The notes under the pieces were generated by a model. That model saw nothing but the letters and a program-made list of their open reading frames with translations. It ran no database searches and had not been told where the DNA came from. The translations under genes and the position numbers were made by a program. From positions 1 to 35,000 of the forward strand of contig JAHKAJ010000036.1 of the NCBI GenBank assembly GCA_018826075.1: a stretch of 35,000 nt of DNA. The letters run 5' to 3'. Shown here piece after piece: positions 12,885 to 21,311 of this stretch; positions within the stretch are counted from its first letter, which is position 1, and each line of letters opens with the position of its first letter. This DNA comes from Candidatus Omnitrophota bacterium (lineage in GTDB: Bacteria > Omnitrophota > Gorgyraeia > Duberdicusellales > 4484-171).

Positions 12885-14776
12885 TGTTTGATATATTCAA
12901 GATCTATACCCAGAAGCAGATATCGATCCAAGAGGCTAATGAAAAGCTTATTGGTTTAGGTTATCGCCGTTTTGACCAGATCGCCCAGGAAGGTGATTTT
13001 TCGGTCCGTGGCGACACTCTGGAAATCTTCCCGGCCAATTTCAATTACCCTTTAAGAATCGAATGGGAATTTGATTCAGTAAAGAAGATCTTTTCTTTTG
13101 ATAAGGAAATCAACCGTAAGATTCTCGATTATGATTTTTTAATCTTGGTACCCTGCCACCGGCGCAGCCGGCGTTATACCAGCGAAGATATCCCGCTTTC
13201 AGCAGTTTTAGAGATTAAAAAAGGCGATTATATAGTCCATAGCCGCTATGGGATCGGTAAATTTCTCGGTGTAAAGAAACTTAAAGTACGCGACCAGGAG
13301 GACTATTATTTTGAGATCGAATATGAACATCAGGATAAGCTTTATGTTTCTAAAGAAGAAGTCCACCTTATTCAGAAGTATGCCAATTTTAATTTAGCCC
13401 GGCCTAGGCTTAGCCGTTTGGGAACTAAGGAGTGGCAACGGACTAAAGAGAAAGTCGAGAAAGGAATTAAGGCTTTTGCCTTGGCGATTTTGCGCATCGA
13501 AGCCCAGAGGAAAGTGATCGGGGGCCTGCGCTACGCCGAAGATGATTCTTGGCAAAAGAAATTTGAGCAGGATTTTCCCTATCAGGAAACCCCGGACCAG
13601 GCTAAAGCTACCCAAGATGTTAAAAATGATATGCAAAACCCCGGCTGTATGGATCGGATAATCTGCGGAGATGTCGGCTACGGTAAAACTGAAGTTGCCA
13701 TGAGGGCAGCTTTTAAGGCGGTTTCTTCGGGTAAACAAGTGGTGATTTTAGTACCGACGACGATCTTAGCTTATCAGCATTATGTTAATTTAACAAAACG
13801 CCTGAAGGATTTCCCTTTTTCAGTAGAGATGATTTCACGTTTTCGTTCTCCCAGAGAACAAAAAAATATTTTAAAAAGGCTCACCGAAGGTAAGGTAGAC
13901 ATTATTATCGGAACCCATCGTATTTTATCGCAAGACGTTGCTTTTAAAGACTTGGGGCTTTTGATCATTGATGAGGAGCATAAGTTTGGCGTAACTCATA
14001 AAGAAAAGATTAAAAAGTTAAGGGTCAATGTCGATGTTTTAAGCCTCACTGCTACGCCGATACCCCGGACTCTTTATATGAGTCTGATCGGCATAAAAAA
14101 TATATCCCTGATCAAGACACCGCCTAAAGAGCGCCTGGCGATAAAAACTGAAGTTATGCTTTTTGACATAAAGCGTTTAGGCGATATGATCACGCGGGAA
14201 ATTACCCGCGGCGGACAGGTTTTTTTCGTCCATAACCGCATTGAGTCTATAGGCCGGATAGAGCAGTCGTTGAAAAAAGTTTTACCTAAACAGGCCAGGA
14301 TAGAGGTTGTCCATGGAAGGATGGCCAGCCGGCAGATGGAAGAAGTGATGCTTAAATTTATCGATAAAAAGTTAGACTGCCTGCTATCTACAGCGATCGT
14401 TGAATCGGGCATAGATATCCCCACGGCCAATACGATCATTATCAACAATGCCCATCGTTTTGGCCTGGCTGATTTGCACCAGTTACGAGGAAGAGTCGGC
14501 CGCCATAATCTCCAGGCTTACTGTTATTTGGTTGCGCCGCCCAAGGAGAGCCTGTCTTCCGACGCCAGTGGCCGGCTTAAGATGATCGAGGAGTTTTCCC
14601 ATCTTGGCGCCGGTTTTGAAGTGGCGATGAGTGATTTAGAGCTGCGGGGAGCCGGCAATATCCTCGGCCGAGAGCAGCACGGTTTTATTTGGATGGTCGG
14701 TTTTGATTTGTATTGTCGGCTGCTGAAAAAAGAGATAGAATATTTAAAGGAGGCGTTTAAACTCAATGTTAACTAA
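12884..14776 (+). CDS. mfd: Compact Mfd-like transcription-repair coupling translocase
   Basis: The 630-residue protein is an Mfd homologue missing parts at both ends; full-length Mfd is about 1,100 residues. It begins in the end of the UvrB-like module (LIGLGYRRF, FSVRGDTLEIFP), then has the CarD-like RNA-polymerase-interacting domain (GDYIVHSRYGIGKFLG, about residues 114-165) and the RecG-like translocase: Walker A GDVGYGKTE (about 262-270), DEEH (about 362), LTATPIPRT, and QLRGRVGRH. It stops after GFDLYCRLLKKEI, so the C-terminal D7 is absent and most of the UvrA-binding D2 region is missing. GTG at 12884 overlaps the secDF stop by one base. It could still displace stalled RNA polymerase. 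Confidence 0.88.
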   Translation: MFDIFKIYTQKQISIQEANEKLIGLGYRRFDQIAQEGDFSVRGDTLEIFPANFNYPLRIEWEFDSVKKIFSFDKEINRKILDYDFLILVPCHRRSRRYTSEDIPLSAVLEIKKGDYIVHSRYGIGKFLGVKKLKVRDQEDYYFEIEYEHQDKLYVSKEEVHLIQKYANFNLARPRLSRLGTKEWQRTKEKVEKGIKAFALAILRIEAQRKVIGGLRYAEDDSWQKKFEQDFPYQETPDQAKATQDVKNDMQNPGCMDRIICGDVGYGKTEVAMRAAFKAVSSGKQVVILVPTTILAYQHYVNLTKRLKDFPFSVEMISRFRSPREQKNILKRLTEGKVDIIIGTHRILSQDVAFKDLGLLIIDEEHKFGVTHKEKIKKLRVNVDVLSLTATPIPRTLYMSLIGIKNISLIKTPPKERLAIKTEVMLFDIKRLGDMITREITRGGQVFFVHNRIESIGRIEQSLKKVLPKQARIEVVHGRMASRQMEEVMLKFIDKKLDCLLSTAIVESGIDIPTANTIIINNAHRFGLADLHQLRGRVGRHNLQAYCYLVAPPKESLSSDASGRLKMIEEFSHLGAGFEVAMSDLELRGAGNILGREQHGFIWMVGFDLYCRLLKKEIEYLKEAFKLNVN

Positions 14777-15680
14777 ATTAAAAATAATCTCGTACTTTGT
14801 ATTTTGGCTAGCGCTTATTTCTTTTACTTTATCTTTAGCGGCAGAAGACGTGGCTAAAATAATAGCCAAAGTCAATAATCAGGTAATAACTTCTAAAGAT
14901 CTGGAGGATTATACTCAAGCTATACAATACCGTGTAGCTGATTTGGGGAGCGAGATCTCTCCGGAAAACCCTGGATTTCGCAAACAAGCTCTCCAGCGGT
15001 TGATCGAGGATAAGCTTATCCTCGATGAGGCAAAAAAAGAAAAAATATCCATACCTTTGGCAATGGTTGATGGCCGGCTCAACCAACTGATCGCTTCACA
15101 TCTCTCGCGTACAGTCTTTGAAGAATCTTTAGTCCAGAGGGGTCTCACCGTAACCCAGCTTAAAGATAAGATCAAAGATCAATATTTGATGCGGGAAGTC
15201 ATCGAGATGAAAGTAAGGTCTAATGTAAGCGTATTGCCGCAGGAAGTGAGTACCTATTACACTGAAAATAAAAACCAGATGTACGCTCCCTTAACTTATG
15301 TTTTTTATATTGCCACTGCCGAAAGCCAAAAAGTCGTAGAGGATATAGCCGCAAAAATCAAAACCGAAGGTTTAAACCAAGCTTTGAACGAACATCCTCA
15401 AGATTTAACCAGGATCGAATCAGCCAAAGATGAACTTAAACCCGAGATAGCCGCGGTAGTCAGTAAACTTAAAAAATCCGAGGTCGAGATGATTAAAATA
15501 GACGATTCATATTATTTGATTTATCTGGATGAACTTATTGAGCCGAAGCTTTTTTCGTTGCCTCAGGCTCAGGATAAGATTTATGCCTATCTTTGGGATA
15601 AAAAATTCAAGGAAAAATTTAGTGAATGGATTAAAACTTTAAAAGAGAAGTCAGTGATCAAAGTTTATGAGCAGGAATAA
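14766..15680 (+). CDS. SurA-like periplasmic chaperone
   Basis: The 304-residue protein has a signal peptide (about residues 1-26, ending SLAAED) followed by a SurA N-terminal domain: IIAKVNNQVITSKDLEDY, ALQRLIEDKLILDEAKK and KIKDQYLMREVIEMKVR. A later region (VSTYYTENKNQMYAP, then an alpha-beta part with LSVVSKLKKSE-like elements) occupies the position of a PpiC/parvulin domain, but catalytic parvulin motifs are not obvious. It probably helps outer-membrane proteins fold, which fits a Gram-negative envelope. Ribosome-binding site AAAGGAGG; the start overlaps the upstream gene by 11 bases. Its end overlaps pdxA by 14 bases. Confidence 0.8.
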   Translation: MLTKLKIISYFVFWLALISFTLSLAAEDVAKIIAKVNNQVITSKDLEDYTQAIQYRVADLGSEISPENPGFRKQALQRLIEDKLILDEAKKEKISIPLAMVDGRLNQLIASHLSRTVFEESLVQRGLTVTQLKDKIKDQYLMREVIEMKVRSNVSVLPQEVSTYYTENKNQMYAPLTYVFYIATAESQKVVEDIAAKIKTEGLNQALNEHPQDLTRIESAKDELKPEIAAVVSKLKKSEVEMIKIDDSYYLIYLDELIEPKLFSLPQAQDKIYAYLWDKKFKEKFSEWIKTLKEKSVIKVYEQE

Positions 15681-16599
15681 AAAGATCGTAATTACCAGCG
15701 GCGACCCGGCTGGCTGCGGGCCCTTGATCACTCTTGAGGCTATTAGGCAGTTTGGCAATAAAAATGTTGAGCTTATCGTAGTCGGCGACCGAAAGATTTT
15801 TCAACGATTTCCTGCCTACCAAAGCCTAAAGGCCAGAGCAAGATTTATCGATTTGAACACTCCGGGAATCAAAAATATCAGCCCGGGCAGAGTTTCCAGT
15901 TTATCCGGCAAAGCCAGCCTCGATTATCTTAAACAGGCTTTGGAAATAATTAAAAAAGATAAGATTAAAAGGCTGGTCACAGCTCCTTTGTCTAAAGAGG
16001 CAGTCCAGTCAATAAAGAAAAAGTTCAGCGGGCATACCGAATATTTACAAGATCATTTCCGGGCCGCCCAGGTGGAAATGATGATGGTTTCAAAACAGCT
16101 GAAAGTAGTACTTCTGACCAGGCATACAGTTTTAAGAAAAGCTGGAGCTTTAATTAATTCTAAAGATGTAGCCAAAACGCTGGAGTTGGTCTATACCTCG
16201 CTGAAGCAGCAGTTTAAAATAAAAAAACCGCGTATCGTGTTAGCGTCCTTTAACCCTCATGCCGGAGTTGATACTTTTTTAGAGAAAGAGGAGAAGGAGA
16301 TAGTTTCGGGGATCAGCAAGTTTAAAGGAAAAACTTACGGGCCTTACCCGGCTGATAGCTTATTTACTAAAGATAATTTAAAGCTTTATGATTGTGTGAT
16401 CTCGACTTATCATGACCAGGCAATGATCCCGTTTAAGCTTTTATCAATGAAGGACGGAATCAATCTTACTTTAGGCCTTCCGGTTATCCGCACCTCTCCG
16501 GCCCACGGCCCGGCTTTTGACTTGATCCGGCAGGATAAAAAGCCTTTTTCTTCCTCGATGCTTGAGGCGATAAAATTAGCAGTACAACTAACCAATTAA
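15667..16599 (+). CDS. pdxA: 4-hydroxythreonine-4-phosphate dehydrogenase
   Basis: PdxA oxidises 4-phosphohydroxy-threonine in the DXP-independent branch of pyridoxal phosphate synthesis. The 310-residue sequence shows ITSGDPAGCGPLITLEAI at the start (usual text is GDPAGIGPE), VTAPLSKEAV, SGHTEYLQDHF (metal-binding His), LASFNPHAGVD and STYHDQAMIPFK, and ends with IRTSPAHGPAFD. The metal histidines are all present. It overlaps the preceding chaperone gene, an arrangement also known in other bacteria where surA, pdxA and ksgA are neighbours. Confidence 0.95.
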   Translation: MSRNKKIVITSGDPAGCGPLITLEAIRQFGNKNVELIVVGDRKIFQRFPAYQSLKARARFIDLNTPGIKNISPGRVSSLSGKASLDYLKQALEIIKKDKIKRLVTAPLSKEAVQSIKKKFSGHTEYLQDHFRAAQVEMMMVSKQLKVVLLTRHTVLRKAGALINSKDVAKTLELVYTSLKQQFKIKKPRIVLASFNPHAGVDTFLEKEEKEIVSGISKFKGKTYGPYPADSLFTKDNLKLYDCVISTYHDQAMIPFKLLSMKDGINLTLGLPVIRTSPAHGPAFDLIRQDKKPFSSSMLEAIKLAVQLTN

Positions 16600-16635
16600 A
16601 CCCCGGGGGTTTAAGCACCGAGGTCTAGGTGTAAG

Positions 16636-17406
16636 ATGAAACAAAAGCGCTCTTTAGCTCAGGTGTTTTTAAAAGACCAGAAATACATCGAGAGGATTTT
16701 AGCCTCGTTGGATGTTGACAATGAAGTGGTTTTGGAAATCGGTTCAGGCCCGGGTGATATCAGCGAAGCTATTGCCCGGCGGGCCAAGAGTTTTTTTTGT
16801 CTGGAGATAGACCCGCGGTTTTGTGAACATTTGAGGAAAAGGCTTGAAAGGTATTCCAATACCCAAGTCATTGAGATTGATGCACTTAGATTTGATTTTT
16901 CCCGCCTGTCTGAAAAAGCAGTGGTTTTTGGAAATATTCCCTACCAGGTCAGTTCTAAACTTATCGACCATCTTGTCCAATACCGAAAATTGGTTAAGCG
17001 GGTTTACCTTACTGTTCAGAAAGAGTTTGCCGAGAAACTTTTAGCTGGAGAATCGCTTCCTCAATATGGCACGATCAGCTGCCTTGTGCAGTATTATGCC
17101 AAGGTAAAAAAGATATTTGATATACCAGCCGGAAGTTTTAAGCCCCAACCGAAAGTAAACTCGACGTTTATAAAATTGGAGTTTTATCATGATTTGCCTC
17201 AGCCAGCCAGGGATGAAAAATTACTTTTTCGGCTTATTGACCGGGCCTTTTCCCAACGCCGTAAAAAAATAATTAATTCCTTGCCGCAAGAGGCGCGGGC
17301 TGCGCTCATTTCTTTAGGGATAAAACCGGATTTAAGAGCCGAAAACTTATCGCTAAAAGAATATATAGCTATAGCCGACAAACTGCACTCTTTAACTAAA
17401 AAATAG
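16636..17406 (+). CDS. rsmA: 16S rRNA dimethyladenosine transferase
   Basis: RsmA (KsgA) dimethylates two adjacent adenines near the 3' end of 16S rRNA using SAM. The 256-residue protein has QVFLKDQKYIERI (usually QNFL), the SAM motif VLEIGSGPGDIS, CLEIDPRF, and the adenine-pocket FGNIPYQVSS. The PKVNSTF and FSQRRKKI motifs near the C-terminus are also family-typical. It closes the operon surA-like, pdxA, rsmA, the same order seen in E. coli. The 36 bases before it contain a GC-rich inverted repeat (about 16598-16613) but no Shine-Dalgarno sequence of note. Confidence 0.95.
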   Translation: MKQKRSLAQVFLKDQKYIERILASLDVDNEVVLEIGSGPGDISEAIARRAKSFFCLEIDPRFCEHLRKRLERYSNTQVIEIDALRFDFSRLSEKAVVFGNIPYQVSSKLIDHLVQYRKLVKRVYLTVQKEFAEKLLAGESLPQYGTISCLVQYYAKVKKIFDIPAGSFKPQPKVNSTFIKLEFYHDLPQPARDEKLLFRLIDRAFSQRRKKIINSLPQEARAALISLGIKPDLRAENLSLKEYIAIADKLHSLTKK

Positions 17407-17407
17407 T

Positions 17408-17435
17408 TTGAAAAGCATAGCAGGAGTGTTAAAAT
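17408..17435 (+). promoter_or_regulatory. Possible promoter of pseudopilin 3
   Basis: TTGAAA at 17408-17413, a 16-base spacer, and TAAAAT at 17430-17435, followed by an AGGAAGG ribosome-binding site before the ATG at 17456. Confidence 0.45.
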
Positions 17436-17455
17436 AATTTTAGGAAGGATTTTTA

Positions 17456-18022
17456 ATGCCCATCAGAAAAGCTTTTACCCTTATTGAGTTGATCGTAGTC
17501 ATCGCTATCATCGCTATCCTTGCCGCCATCATCGCCCCTAATGTTTTTAGAGCTATTGAAAAAGCAAAGATTACCCGGGCCATAGCTGATTTTAAAAGTA
17601 TCAAAACTGCCTGTCAGAGTTTTTATGCTGACACTGGAGAATGGCCTCATGTTTCTCGCGTTCAAAACTCCGGCTTACTATTAGATCCTGGAGGTTTATT
17701 GGGCTGGGACGGGCCGTATCTGGAAGGCAGTGTCGGAATGCATCCTTGGGCAGGTAGCTATCAAATTTCCAGCAACTCTGATTTTAGACCTCAAAACGGT
17801 ATGAATGAGCTTAGTTTAGAATTTGAGGATTATTGTTATCCCAGAGGTCCAAACTATGCATGTATTTTGCCTATTGATTCTGCTAGAAAAATTGACTCGA
17901 TGTTTGATGATGGGGATGAGCGTGCTGGAGTTTTTCAGAAGACAGGCACAGGAGATTACAACTTGTTATTGTATCGAGATGTTTGTGCTAGCTTGCCACC
18001 GCCGGGAGGACACTGTTTCTAG
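17456..18022 (+). CDS. GspG-like pseudopilin 3
   Basis: The 188-residue prepilin has leader MPIRKA before FTLIELIVVIAIIAILAAI, with Glu5 present, then APNVFRAIEKAKITRAIADF. The periplasmic part carries GWDGPYLEG, MHPWAGSYQ, a pair of cysteines (CYPRGPNYAC) and KIDSMFDDGDERAG. It is closest to pseudopilin 1: the same PYLEG, PWAG and DDGD elements occur in the same order and the length is nearly equal, so they are recent paralogues about 13 kb apart. It follows rsmA by 50 bases but has a promoter-like sequence and a good ribosome-binding site of its own. Confidence 0.88.
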   Translation: MPIRKAFTLIELIVVIAIIAILAAIIAPNVFRAIEKAKITRAIADFKSIKTACQSFYADTGEWPHVSRVQNSGLLLDPGGLLGWDGPYLEGSVGMHPWAGSYQISSNSDFRPQNGMNELSLEFEDYCYPRGPNYACILPIDSARKIDSMFDDGDERAGVFQKTGTGDYNLLLYRDVCASLPPPGGHCF

Positions 18023-18061
18023 CGACTTATTACTTTTTTAATCTTTTAAAGCAGGGTAAAT

Positions 18062-18166
18062 ATGACAAATAAGACATTAGTTCATCATCGGCTCCCAAAA
18101 AAAGTACTTTTAAGCCTTAAAATAAATCCAAATTTAAAGGTTGAAGATTTGTTTTTGGAAGAATAG
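18062..18166 (+). CDS. Possible 34-residue small protein
   Basis: A short frame begins MTNKTLVHHRLPKK and ends VEDLFLEE. It has an ATG with a weak GCAGGGT upstream and sits in the gap between two pseudopilin genes. No homologue is recognised and coding is uncertain; it could equally be random sequence. Confidence 0.25.
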   Translation: MTNKTLVHHRLPKKVLLSLKINPNLKVEDLFLEE

Positions 18167-18183
18167 AGGTGCTTAGGTAAACA

Positions 18184-18211
18184 TTGGTAGGAGCACCAAA
18201 AGCAATATAAG
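18184..18211 (+). promoter_or_regulatory. Possible promoter of pseudopilin 4
   Basis: TTGGTA at 18184-18189, a 16-base spacer, and TATAAG at 18206-18211. A GGAGG ribosome-binding site lies between this and the ATG at 18226, leaving a leader of only about 8-10 bases. A GGTGCT/AGCACC inverted repeat (18169-18174, 18191-18196) overlaps the promoter and might bind a regulator. Confidence 0.4.
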
Positions 18212-18225
18212 CTACGGAGGCGTCT

Positions 18226-18792
18226 ATGTGTAAAGGTTTTACTCTTATCGAGTTGATCGTAGTTATCGCTATTATAGCTATTTTAGCCGCAATCATTGCT
18301 CCCAATGCTTTTAAGGCTATTGAGAAGGCCAAGGTTGCCGCTGCCAAATCTGACGTAGCCACGCTTAAAAAAGCAGCCCTGCTTTTATATACCGATACTG
18401 GTAAATTTCCTAAAGGTTGTCCTCCTTACGCTATCACCACCTCAGTAGCGCTTCAGGCGATCAGAGGCGGACTGGTAGTCCGGCCTGAAGTGTATTTTGA
18501 TGCTGGTACCGGATGCGGCTGGACCCAAAACGAAGTTGATTCCTGGGATGGGCCTTACATCGATGCTGGCCAGGCAGTCGATCCCTGGAAGGGTATTTAT
18601 TGGTTGAGATATGACTATAATTGCAATAATGCAACTATAAATAATGCCTGTCCCGAAGGTTCTTCGGTAAGCCAGGTTTGTGAAAGTATCTGCCCGGATT
18701 ATAGCTGTCAGATAGCAGTGATCCGTTCAAAAGGCCCCGATCAAACCATACATACTTGTGATGACGTTCTGGCCGCGGTTGGCGATAATTGA
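18226..18792 (+). CDS. GspG-like pseudopilin 4
   Basis: The 188-residue prepilin has a very short leader, MCKG, before FTLIELIVVIAIIAILAAI; Glu5 is present. APNAFKAIEKAKVAAAKSDV follows, then LLLYTDTGKFPKGCPPY, SWDGPYIDAG, DPWKGIYWL, and a cysteine-rich end (NNACPEGSSVSQVCESIC, SKGPDQTIHTCDD). The TDTGKFP-GCP and GPD-x-TCDD elements are shared with pseudopilin 5, so these two form a second subgroup. Cysteines probably make disulfides that stabilise the periplasmic domain. Translation start is set by a GGAGG sequence 6-7 bases upstream. Confidence 0.88.
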   Translation: MCKGFTLIELIVVIAIIAILAAIIAPNAFKAIEKAKVAAAKSDVATLKKAALLLYTDTGKFPKGCPPYAITTSVALQAIRGGLVVRPEVYFDAGTGCGWTQNEVDSWDGPYIDAGQAVDPWKGIYWLRYDYNCNNATINNACPEGSSVSQVCESICPDYSCQIAVIRSKGPDQTIHTCDDVLAAVGDN

Positions 18793-18795
18793 TCT

Positions 18796-20313
18796 ATGGT
18801 AAAAAATCACCCCTTAGCCCATCACCGGCCGCAATGGAAAACTCACATTGGATTTCTTTTAGCTGCTATCGGTTCAGCCATCGGTTTAGGTAATATTTGG
18901 CGTTTTTCCTACCTTTGTTATAAAAACGGCGGCGGCGCGTTTTTAATCCCTTACTTGATCGCCCTTTTTATTGTCGGCATTCCTTTGATGATTTTAGAGA
19001 TCGGCTTGGGCCATAAGATGCGTGGTTCAGCTCCGGCTGCTTTTGCCAGTATTTCCAAAAAGTGGGAATGGCTGGGCTGGTGGCAGGTGATTTTTGTGAT
19101 GTTTGGGATAGTGCTCTATTATTCGGTAGTCATCTCCTGGTGTCTAAGTTTTTTATTTTTCTCCTTTAAACTCAGTTGGTTACCTGACCCTAATAGCTTC
19201 TTTTTTAACCAGTTTCTAATGGCTTCCAGCGGCCCTTTTGATATCGGCCAGCTGCGCACACCGATTGTTTTTTCGCTTCTTTTGGTCTGGCTGTTTAACT
19301 GGCTGATTGTTTTTAGCGGGGTTACCAAAGGCCTTGAGCGGGCTAATAAGATTTTTATGCCGCTACTGTTTTTCTTAACCGCAATTATTGTTTTTTGGGG
19401 CTTGCGTCTTCCCGGCGCGGCTGAAGGCTTAAAAGTTTATTTGCGGCCGGATTTCAGCCGGCTTTGGGATATCAAGGTTTGGATGGATGCCTTCAGTCAG
19501 ATATTTTTTACGCTCAGTCTGGGTTTTGGCATTATGATTGCTTATGCTTCTTATCTTCCCCAGAAAAGCGAGATCGTCAGAGATTCTTTGATTATCAGCG
19601 GAGCGAATTGTGCATTTTCGTTGTTTGCTGGTTTCGGGGTATTTTCGGTTTTGGGTTATATGGCTCATACTACCGGCCAGCCGGTAACCGAGGTAGTAAC
19701 TGAATCTATTGGCCTGGCATTTGTAGCTTTTCCTAAAGCCATCAGCCTCTTGCCGTATTTTGCTAAGTTTTTTGGCGTGTTGTTTTTCATGAGTTTGGTT
19801 ATTGCCGGGTTGTCATCTTCTGTATCGATTATCGAAGCTTTTACTTCCGGGTTGGTAGATAAATTTCATTATTCACGTAAGGTTGTAGCCTCAAGTCTCT
19901 CGATTTTCGGATTTTTAGGCGGCATTATTTTCGCCACCCAGAGCGGCCTTTACTGGTTGGATATCGTTGACCATTTTCTTACTCAATACGGGTTAGTGGT
20001 GGGGGCAATTTTTGAATGTATTTTGATCGGTTGGATTTACAAAGCCCAAAGGTTAAAAGAACACATCAACCATTACAGCAGCTGGAAGCTTAACCGCTGG
20101 TGGAATGTTTGTGTGAAAATAGTGATTCCTTTATCGTTGTTGGTAATCCTTATTTCTTCTTTGATCGAGGAGTTGACTGCCGCTTACGGGGGCTACCCCC
20201 GGTTATCGATAGTTCTGATCGGCCGCGACTGGCTCATCTACACCTTGTTTTTTGCCATAATCGTTGCTTCGCATCCTTGGAAAATAGAGCCCGGGGAAAG
20301 AAATCTGACTTAA
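18796..20313 (+). CDS. Sodium:neurotransmitter symporter family (NSS/SNF) transporter
   Basis: The 505-residue membrane protein starts with WKTHIGFLLAAIGSAIGLGNIWRFSYL, the unwound first helix that binds sodium and substrate in LeuT-like transporters, followed by NGGGAFLIPYL. About 12 hydrophobic segments are visible. Bacterial members import amino acids with sodium; the substrate here cannot be told from sequence. It starts 4 bases after pseudopilin 4, with no promoter of its own visible, so may be co-transcribed with it. The C-terminus is short and charged. Confidence 0.92.
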   Translation: MVKNHPLAHHRPQWKTHIGFLLAAIGSAIGLGNIWRFSYLCYKNGGGAFLIPYLIALFIVGIPLMILEIGLGHKMRGSAPAAFASISKKWEWLGWWQVIFVMFGIVLYYSVVISWCLSFLFFSFKLSWLPDPNSFFFNQFLMASSGPFDIGQLRTPIVFSLLLVWLFNWLIVFSGVTKGLERANKIFMPLLFFLTAIIVFWGLRLPGAAEGLKVYLRPDFSRLWDIKVWMDAFSQIFFTLSLGFGIMIAYASYLPQKSEIVRDSLIISGANCAFSLFAGFGVFSVLGYMAHTTGQPVTEVVTESIGLAFVAFPKAISLLPYFAKFFGVLFFMSLVIAGLSSSVSIIEAFTSGLVDKFHYSRKVVASSLSIFGFLGGIIFATQSGLYWLDIVDHFLTQYGLVVGAIFECILIGWIYKAQRLKEHINHYSSWKLNRWWNVCVKIVIPLSLLVILISSLIEELTAAYGGYPRLSIVLIGRDWLIYTLFFAIIVASHPWKIEPGERNLT

Positions 20314-20350
20314 AAGATAATATCCCGGCGTAATTTAATTCAGGAATAAA

Positions 20351-21262
20351 ATGGTGATCAAGATGATAAAAATAAAATTTATCGCTATAGGAATTTTTGC
20401 GGTTTTGTTAGTTAGCGTATTTTTTTTCGCCGGGTTTACTGTTTTTGAGTTTCATCAGAAAAATAAACTATTGGCTGATCTGGGAGGCAAGATCTCCGAC
20501 GAAGCCGTCAAAGAGAAAATCAGCTATTCACTGATAGTAAAAGACCTGACCTTTCCCAGGGTCCAGCTAAGCTATCGTCAGGATAAAGCGGTTGTTGCGG
20601 CAAGCTTGATGAAATTGCCGATCCTGGGAGCAGCCTTTAAAGCCGCGGAAGAAGGAAAAGTATCACTTGACCAGATAGTTACTATCGAAGTTAAAGATAT
20701 AACCGGAGGTTCTGGTGTGCTAAAAACTATGCCTATGCCTCATAAACTAACTTTAGAAAGTTTGCTCGAAACCATGATCAGTGCAAGCGATAACACCGCG
20801 ACCAATAAACTGATCGATCTTTTAGGCTTCGACTATCTTAACAAAGTTTTTGGCGAGCTAAACTTAACCGAAACTGTCTTGCGGCGGAAAATGATGGATT
20901 TTTCTAAGCGTAGGCAAGGGGTGGATAATTATACCAGCGCCGCCGACATCAGCGTTATTTTAGAATCGATTTACGATAAGAAATTTATTAATTGCCAGTT
21001 TTCGGATTTGGCGCTTAAGTTTCTAAAGAAACAAAAAGTCAATGACCGGATACCGCGTTATCTGCCTAAAGATTTAACTATTGCTCATAAAACCGGTTTA
21101 GAACGGGGGGTTGTTCACGATGCGGGAATTGTTTTTTTACCCGGAGGAGACTACATCATTACAGTATTAGTTGATAAGGCTAAAGGTTATGTTAAGCCTA
21201 AGAAATTCATTGCTCAAATATCACGCTTAGCGTATAATCTTTACACTGGGTATAGTGATTAG
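20351..21262 (+). CDS. Class A beta-lactamase-fold serine hydrolase
   Basis: The 303-residue protein has a membrane anchor at about residues 7-30 and a penicillin-recognising fold: SLMK with nucleophile Ser85 and Lys88, SDN at 146-148, and KTG at 247-249 (usual SxxK, SDN, KTG). The region where class A beta-lactamases keep the catalytic Glu166 reads RRQGVDNYTSAADI, with no obvious equivalent Glu, so antibiotic hydrolysis is doubtful. It may be a peptidoglycan-related DD-peptidase or a diverged enzyme. The ATG at 20351 is used, with AGGAAT upstream; a second ATG at 20363 is possible. Confidence 0.82.
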   Translation: MVIKMIKIKFIAIGIFAVLLVSVFFFAGFTVFEFHQKNKLLADLGGKISDEAVKEKISYSLIVKDLTFPRVQLSYRQDKAVVAASLMKLPILGAAFKAAEEGKVSLDQIVTIEVKDITGGSGVLKTMPMPHKLTLESLLETMISASDNTATNKLIDLLGFDYLNKVFGELNLTETVLRRKMMDFSKRRQGVDNYTSAADISVILESIYDKKFINCQFSDLALKFLKKQKVNDRIPRYLPKDLTIAHKTGLERGVVHDAGIVFLPGGDYIITVLVDKAKGYVKPKKFIAQISRLAYNLYTGYSD

Positions 21263-21311
21263 ATGACGATTACAGTATTTGAACAATGGTTGGTTAACAG
21301 GGAGTAGTAAA

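Noticed and set aside
16598..16613. GC-rich inverted repeat before rsmA as a terminator
   Set aside because: TAAACCCC and GGGGTTTA are only one base apart, which cannot form a hairpin loop, and no T-run follows.
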